From Boesenbergia rotunda (lineage: Eukaryota > Streptophyta > Magnoliopsida > Zingiberales > Zingiberaceae), in NCBI GenBank assembly GCA_024364735.1, contig JAGFNQ010001171.1, positions 1 through 64,000 on the forward strand: a stretch of DNA of 64,000 nucleotides, in the 5' to 3' direction. The notes under the pieces were generated by a model, which searched no databases, was not told the origin of the DNA, and worked only from the letters and a program-made list of their open reading frames with translations. Positions 58,208 to 64,000 of this stretch are shown here, in pieces. The translations under genes and the position numbers were made by a program. The stretch's first letter is position 1, and the number at the start of each line of letters is the position of its first letter.

Positions 58208-58743
58208 CAAGTCCCCCCTTCAAGTCTAATCGAAGGAAGTATGACTGACTGATTAGGATGGTGGTACAATGAGAGGAAGTTACGCGCCTGCGTGGTCCAT
58301 ATTTCCATTCCTTTTCTCTTGGTGGCTTATCTAGTCTGAGGAATCGAAACATTCGTTCCTTGGCCTGAGCCGGTCTTTTGAATTAGTCCAAAAGTCTTTA
58401 CGAGTTCCGAGGTTCGACAATGATAGTTGTCTATCACCCATTAAAAGCACATGGGGTCTCTTAATAGCGAGCAAAATATTTCGGCGAGTATGACATTGCT
58501 ACATGACCAGATCTTTTCTTCGTGATCACCATCCACGTGTCGTGCCCCTATTGTCCGCACGAGGGCGACTTCTTTTCTATAGAAAGGGGAGGCGAAAGCA
58601 TCCTTCCTCCTTCTTGCATCGTCGATTAACAGAGCTTGTGCATCCCGCTGTTGTATACTAACTTTTTCTTTCTCTAGGGTTTCTTCTCCATGCGTAAGTT
58701 CCATTCACCTTCCATCTTCTTCTCCCTCTTTCATTCGGAGACA

Positions 58744-61083
58744 TGAGCAAGGAGGGAAAAGGGAAAAGTGAAAAGAGACCAGGATAAGAAGGGAAAGCTC
58801 GAAGAGAAGAAGGCTTATCATCCGGAGTGGTATGAGGCCAGTTCATCAAAGCTTAAGTCCGCCACTCTGAGAGTCGCCTGTGAGGCCTATGGCATTCCCC
58901 CCCGCGTTCCTTCCATTATTTCTTCCTTCCAAACTTTGCATCTAGGGGGCCTTCAGTTTCACCACCTGTCCAAGCCATAAATTCATTAGCAGCCTCCCTT
59001 CCTCCCATAAGGGATGGAAGGAGCGCTTTTTCTTCATCCAACTTGCCGAGTGCCCATTTTGTCTGACACGTTGGTGTGAGGATCTACCTTCGCCACTTGA
59101 CATGGGCGATTTCAAACGAGAACGAGGTACCAGCGGGCCAGAAGTATTCTGACTGGGATGGAGTTCAATGGACCCAACCTAGTTTCCTGCGAGGAGCTCC
59201 TGTACCGGGTTGGGATCAGTCCTAAAGTCACCCGTTTCAGCCCTGACCTCCGTAAGTGCACTATTTCATTTATCACTTATCTATGCTAACTGATATTTTG
59301 TTATTTATGCTGCAGAAAACATCATGCTTTCTCGGGCCATGAGCAAGCTTCTCAAATGGGAGCTTGCGGACGAACAGGCCTGGCTCCTCCTCCCGTTACT
59401 CCCCCTCCTTGTCCGAACCTTTTGAGGACCTTGAACAGATTACAGGCTAGGAGCTGACCACTTCTAGGCCCTCTGGTATTCAAGAGATTGCCATGTCTTC
59501 TGTTCCTGCTGAGGAGGAAAGGGGCAACAAGGCCCTGCCAGTTCAGGCTTCTGCGGTGGCGCCAAAGCCCACTGGGAAGGTGAGTCGACCACCTATCAAA
59601 TGGCCATGCCTCATCTTGCCTACAGAGGAGGGAGTGGAGGAGGAGAGCGAAGCACAGGACCACCGGTGAAAACCCACGGTCCCTTCGACTCACCAAAGGA
59701 AAATGCTCCGTGCTGCCAAACCAGTCGAGGAGGAGGAGGATCGCATCCCTCTCTCCTAGCACTTCCGGGGGGCGGCATCAACCATCACTGTGATGGAGGG
59801 AGAAACAGAAGTCCGCCGCAGTGCCCCCGGGGACTCCGAAAGCGCCAAGGGCAAGGTGGTGAGACTAGGTGAGCCCTTGCTCCCCAGCGCCCGCCTGCGG
59901 CGCAAGAAAAGGGCCGCCGAGAAGGCAGCGACCAAGGGCTTCCAACCAGTCCAACTTAAGGAGCTCCCGATGGGGAAATGCCTGGTCGACGAGGCGTCAT
60001 CCAACACCGACGACGGTGTACCCGGTCCCTCTAGTGTACCTACTTCTCCACCGCGCCTCCTACCTCGACTTCCTCACGACTCTGGGTCCACTTCCGGAAT
60101 ACCATCCCCCCAGAGTCGGGGCCTTGTGCGGAGGCGCACTGAGGAACATGTTACATCCCTTAGAGGGATGCCCTCAGCTGAGGTCGTCGCCAGCTTGTAC
60201 GAAACTCTTCTAAAGGTAAGTTTCTCAGTGCCTTCATTTTAGTTCATTGTCTTGTCTTCTAACATTTATTTTTCTTGTGTCAGGCCACCTCCGAGTGTCT
60301 TGCCTTGGGCCGGCGAATGTCTCCTGAGCAAGAGACTAAGTCCTTCTGAGCAGAGGAGGGGGGGGGGGGTCGGATGCAAATGGTGGTTAGCAGGGATTTA
60401 CGTGCCAAGGTAGACCACTACCTGGATGCCCTGTAGGCCTTGGAAGCATCCCTCCTTAGTACTCGCCACTGGGAGCGACTACTATCAGAGAGGGCGACAA
60501 CCCTCTCCAATGACGTGCGTCGCCTGACCCAGGAGCGGGAGCGACTCCAAGCCCTGGAGAAGAAGCTATCCAAGGACGTCCACCTCCTGTAGTCATCTGC
60601 GGAAGACCTGAATGGTCGAATCCAGGAGTAGGCACACCAGTTGTCCAAGAAAGAAATTGTGATAGAGGCTACCGCTACTCACATATCCGACCTACAGGAG
60701 GGCGTCGCCCGGACCAGCTCGGAATTGTTGGCCACCTCAGATCGGCTCAAGGAAGTCTTGGTAGACCGAGATCAGATGTCCTCTGAGGTGGCCAGACTGA
60801 AGGCTGCTCAGGAAGAAGCCGTGGCAGAACTGCAGCAACACAAGGCTGACGAAGCATCCCGGCCGGTAGAGGCCGAGGTCAAGTTCAAGGCCATATTCCT
60901 CCAATCCGACGAATTCGGCGATATCTTGGCTGGACAGGTCCTGAAGCACCTGAAATAGAACTTTAACAGTGCCATCCAACAACTCCAGACAGCCAAAGTG
61001 CTAAAGCCGGAGGTGGACCTGAGCTTCATGAGCGTCGGTCAAGTTTGGGATGAACTCCCCGCTAAGGACAAAGAACTATAGGG
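58744..61083 (+). pseudogene. Antisense ORF of the Tat-like Gypsy element (gypsy-type transposon domain, coiled coil)
   Basis: Lies antisense to the element, next to its 3' LTR, where Tat-lineage elements are known to carry an extra antisense gene. Pieces: 58768-59251 with SATLRVACEAYGIPPRVPS and SLPSSHKGWKERFFFIQLAE, like the N-terminal part of the putative gypsy-type transposon domain; an intron with good borders at 59252-59315 (GTAAGT...TGCAG); a low-complexity Pro/Ser middle (59790-60215); a second intron at 60216-60283 (GTAAG...TCAG); and a long coiled coil (60380-60958) ending FNSAIQQLQTAKVLKPEVDL, SFMSVGQVWDELP. In-frame stops at several Gln-like positions and frameshifts show it is dead. 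Function of such ORFs is unknown. Confidence 0.7.
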
Positions 61084-61500
61084 GCTCTTCCCAAACCTGT
61101 GCTGTCTTTTATATGTATATTTTTTTTCTTGTATCTTTTGCTTTTGAATGTACCTCAGATGTAATCCGGAAATACTTTTGTTCTATTTTTTCTGTGCTCC
61201 AAGTGTGAATAATATGCATTTATCTTCTGCCCCTTTTCTTGAATAAATTTTTCTTCTGTCTCGCTCTCTTTTAATCTTCTATACTTTATGAGATGTACTC
61301 TGAATTGAATGAAGTGTATTTGTCTTCTGTGTCTTTTTCTTCAAATGTAATTCCCCCTTATGCTTGCCTTCTGAGCTTGTAACCAAAAAATGAAATATAT
61401 TCATCTTCCATATCTCGTTGCCCATCTGCTGCGTATTCCTCCTCGCCTCTTCTCTGATATAGACTTCATTACACACGCGAGATCTAACATCAGGGGAGAG
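61084..61500. other. T/C-rich tail after the antisense ORF
   Basis: Contains several tttcttg and ttctgt(c/g)t phrases and aataaa-like words, which may be the 3' UTR of the antisense transcript. No other gene. Confidence 0.4.
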
Positions 61501-61639
61501 ACGAGGATTTAATATGTGGCTAATTGTCTACGCGGGCAAGCACAGGACTCTACCTGCTCAACACTTCGCCAAGCCCCGATGTGCCTCTGGTGTCGTCTGT
61601 AACTCCAGATGATATATGTCCAAGTTATTCCCGGCTGCA

Positions 61640-62680
61640 CTTCCTCAGCGTCATGTTCAAGCTTACACGTCTTTGGTTGGGCACCCTCGGCACTTCGTCT
61701 AGGTCTTACTCATCTCGGGCATCCTCGTACCACGAGACGGTAGAGATTTATGCTCTTCCTAGTCGGGCATCCTCGGCACCACGAGATGGTAGGATCTTCA
61801 AGTCCTCTTGGCCAAGCATCCACGACATCTCGGCTAGGTCTACCCGTCTCGAGCATCCTCGGCACCACGAGACGGTAGAGATTTAGGCTACTCCTGGTCG
61901 GGCATCCTCGGAACCACGACTAGGTCACCTCGGCCAGGTCTACCCATCTCTGGCATTCTTGGCACCACGAGACGGTAGAGATTTACGCTACTCCTGGTCG
62001 GGCATACTCGGCACCACGACCAGGTCTTCCCGTCTCGGGCATCCTCAACACTACGAAATGGTAGAGATTTAGGCTACTTCTGGTCGGGCATCCTCGATAC
62101 CACGACCAGGTCCACATATCTCGGGCATCCTCGGCACCATGAGATGGCAGGAGCTTCACATGTTCTTGACATGACATCCTCAGCATCTCGGCCAGGTTTA
62201 CTCGTCTCGGGCATCCTCGGCACCACGAGACGCCAGAGATTTAGGCTACTCCTGGTCAGGCATACTCGGCACCACGACTAGGTCCACACATTTCGGGCAT
62301 CTTCGGCACCACGAGATGGTAGGTGCTTCACCTGTTCCTGACCGGGCCGACACCTCGACCAGGTCTACTTGTCTCAGGCATCCTCGGCACTATGAGACGG
62401 TAGAGATTTAGGCTACTAGTCGGGAATCCTCAGCACTATGACTAGGTCCACACATCTTGTGCATCCTCGGCACCACGAGATGGTAGGTGTTTCACCTGTT
62501 CCTGACCGGGCATCCTCGGCACCTCGGCCAGATATACTCGTCTTGGGGCATCCTCGGCACCACGAGACGGCAGAGATTTAGGTTACTCCTAGTCGGGCAT
62601 CCTCGACACCATGACCAGGTCTACCCATCTCGGGCATCCTCGGCATCACGAGACGGTAGAGATTTAGCCTACTCCTAGTC
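61640..62680. repeat. Minisatellite with about 85-bp unit and about 168-bp higher-order unit
   Basis: About twelve units built on tcgggcatcctcggcaccac followed by gagac or gacca. From 62060 on, units alternate between a version with ggtagagatttaggctactc and one with ggtaggtgcttcacctgttc, so the agatttaggcta phrase recurs near 62063, 62231, 62404 and 62572 (168-173 apart). Tandem repeats in the 3' part are common in Tat elements. Confidence 0.85.
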
Positions 62681-62686
62681 GGGCAT

Positions 62687-64000
62687 TGATAACCACCATT
62701 TTGTTGATCATTTCAGATTCTTAAATCCCAGTTTGACCCATATTTTACCTGTTTAATATTGGATTTATCCTAGGTTTTATGAATTTATTCTATTCTGGAC
62801 TTTATTGTAAATCTTGATACATTTGGAATTATTTTGCTACTAAATTGTTGATTTACTTTTATAGGCTTGGAAGGGTCATGGACCTAGGTCACGATGAGTT
62901 AAACTTGAGTCAGAAGTGGACCGGATCGAGCGATCAAGCATCCGACTAATATGGGTCGTCCGATTCAAAAACGGCTAGATCTGAGGCCTCTGAGAACTTT
63001 TGACTCAATCCGAGCTAGGGTTAAAGCTGATCAAGCACTCAGGTCAAGATCTGAAATTTTCATCCAAATCAGAGATCATCTAGCCGTTGGATCAAGCTCA
63101 GTAGGATCTAGACCGTCCATTCAAAGAGCAGGTAGATCTGAGCCATCCGTTGCAAATCAGGTAGATTCGAGCCGCTGAGAGGCAGATCTTGACCCATGAT
63201 TGAGATCTGTAGAGTTTGGGTTCGATCGGAGAAGATCCGACCGTTGGATTCATCCAAAACAATCTCAGCCGTTGGTTTCAAAATATTTAAGCCAAAAATC
63301 CCCAGGAAGCAGTTTGTCGCATCTTCTTCGCCGCAGCTCATTTTCTTCGATTGTTCTTCGTGTTCTTCAGCAAATTTCTTCATCCGAAGGCGTGACCACA
63401 TCAATTCCGATCTTAGAGCAAGTTCTAGGTCATTGGGAAAATCTCTCCGTGATGATTCCAGCTTCAATTTGCCCAAAGAACAGAGCTGAGTAAGGTTTCC
63501 TTAGTTCTGTCGTTTGCTTTCTTCGGTCTCGCTTGTGTAGCGTTTTCATCCATCTGAGCCATCTGGAGGGTCCTCTGGAATGCTCCGATCATCTCCAATC
63601 CATCACCGCAATCCAACATAGCTAGATTGAAGGGATCGAATGGGTTTTTCAGATTTGAGCAGAGCTGAGTTGGATTGATTCGCAGAGTTAGTTTTCCCAG
63701 TGATTTGTGGAGTTTACGGGTTCGAGGCTCACCCTTTTATGACGGCAAGGAGATCTTGAGCTAAGAGAAGGGATTGATGATAGTTTTCTTAGTGAAATTC
63801 TATTATTAGCTGTAATTTCAATTTCTGCAAGCAATTTCATTTCTGAACTTTGTACCATCTGTTTAGTTTTCCTTTCTGAATTGTTTCTGCTGTAATTAGG
63901 GCTTAGTCCTGCAAGTTAAGTAGCTAGGGAGCTTATTTAGTGAACAATTGTTTTCAATTTCAGTTTATTTCCTGTTTTATTGCTTGCGTATCAGTTTTGT
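62687..64000 (+). mobile_element. Athila-like Gypsy LTR, truncated by window end
   Basis: Begins TGATAACCACCATTTTGTTG inside the minisatellite. Colinear with the minus-strand LTR at 2130-4988. Contains a run of GATC-rich phrases (62930-63260), a possible TATA (aatatttaagcc near 63284) and C/T-rich leader-like sequence after it. The frames at 63108-63493 lie within this LTR and show no domain. Confidence 0.8.

Noticed and set aside
57864..58352. 162-codon minus-strand frame rich in repeated RPRSDQ-like words
   Set aside because: Arises from the tandem phrases in the Gypsy LTR; no domain and not conserved outside the repeat.
63108..63493. Three overlapping frames of about 100-120 codons
   Set aside because: Inside the Athila-like LTR; overlapping on both strands without known motifs.

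Overview
This window looks like nuclear DNA from a flowering plant. It is AT-rich, repeat-dense and contains plant-specific transposon lineages: SIRE/Maximus-like Copia, Athila- and Tat-like Gypsy, MULE, hAT, CACTA, a tRNA-derived SINE and an RTE-like LINE. It holds one apparently intact, intron-containing host gene. I cannot name the species from the sequence alone. Nothing bacterial, organellar or viral in the strict sense was seen.

The host gene is a secretory carrier-associated membrane protein (SCAMP) on the + strand at 45822-55455. It has 12 exons, all with GT-AG introns, adding up to 266 codons plus stop. A SINE sits in intron 7 and a dead RTE-like LINE in intron 9. The other host-like pieces are broken. 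They are an R2R3-MYB pseudogene (29182-29486, -) beside a possible CACTA end, and two fragments of the DNA polymerase delta small subunit gene (POLD2; 36915-37446 and 41075-41339, -) inside a duplicated LTR-like repeat.

Layout. 1-4988: Athila-like gag, then a Copia LTR fragment and an Athila-like LTR, both on the minus strand. 4989-13835: a SIRE-like Copia with decayed pol, a spliced env-like third ORF and a 2.1 kb LTR; that LTR is followed by a new PBS and a gag pseudogene, so it is shared by two internal regions. 14680-19376: a non-autonomous MULE with long inverted repeats and a 9-bp target duplication, carrying a nested 2.3 kb solo LTR. 20649-23882: a Gypsy-like element whose two LTR arms are inverted relative to each other, yet which has TG...CA ends and a 5-bp target duplication. 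24920-28844: a hAT-like MITE with an 8-bp target duplication, a 0.44 kb tandem duplication and a degenerate hAT transposase element. 29699-33360: a gag-only LTR element with PBS, PPT and 5-bp target duplication. 33861-42060: decayed CACTA-type ORFs interrupted by the POLD2-containing LTR-like repeats. 42060-45500: sparse intergenic DNA with one old SINE. 45822-55455: SCAMP. 56469-62686: the 3' end of a minus-strand Tat-like Gypsy (3' LTR, antisense ORF, minisatellite), with a solo LTR nested in its LTR. 62687-64000: start of another Athila-like LTR.

The genes do not form an operon or pathway. The window is one housekeeping membrane-trafficking gene in a sea of nested transposons. Most structural calls rest on direct reading of terminal motifs and target-site duplications, listed with each feature. 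Family names come from motif recognition without any database search.
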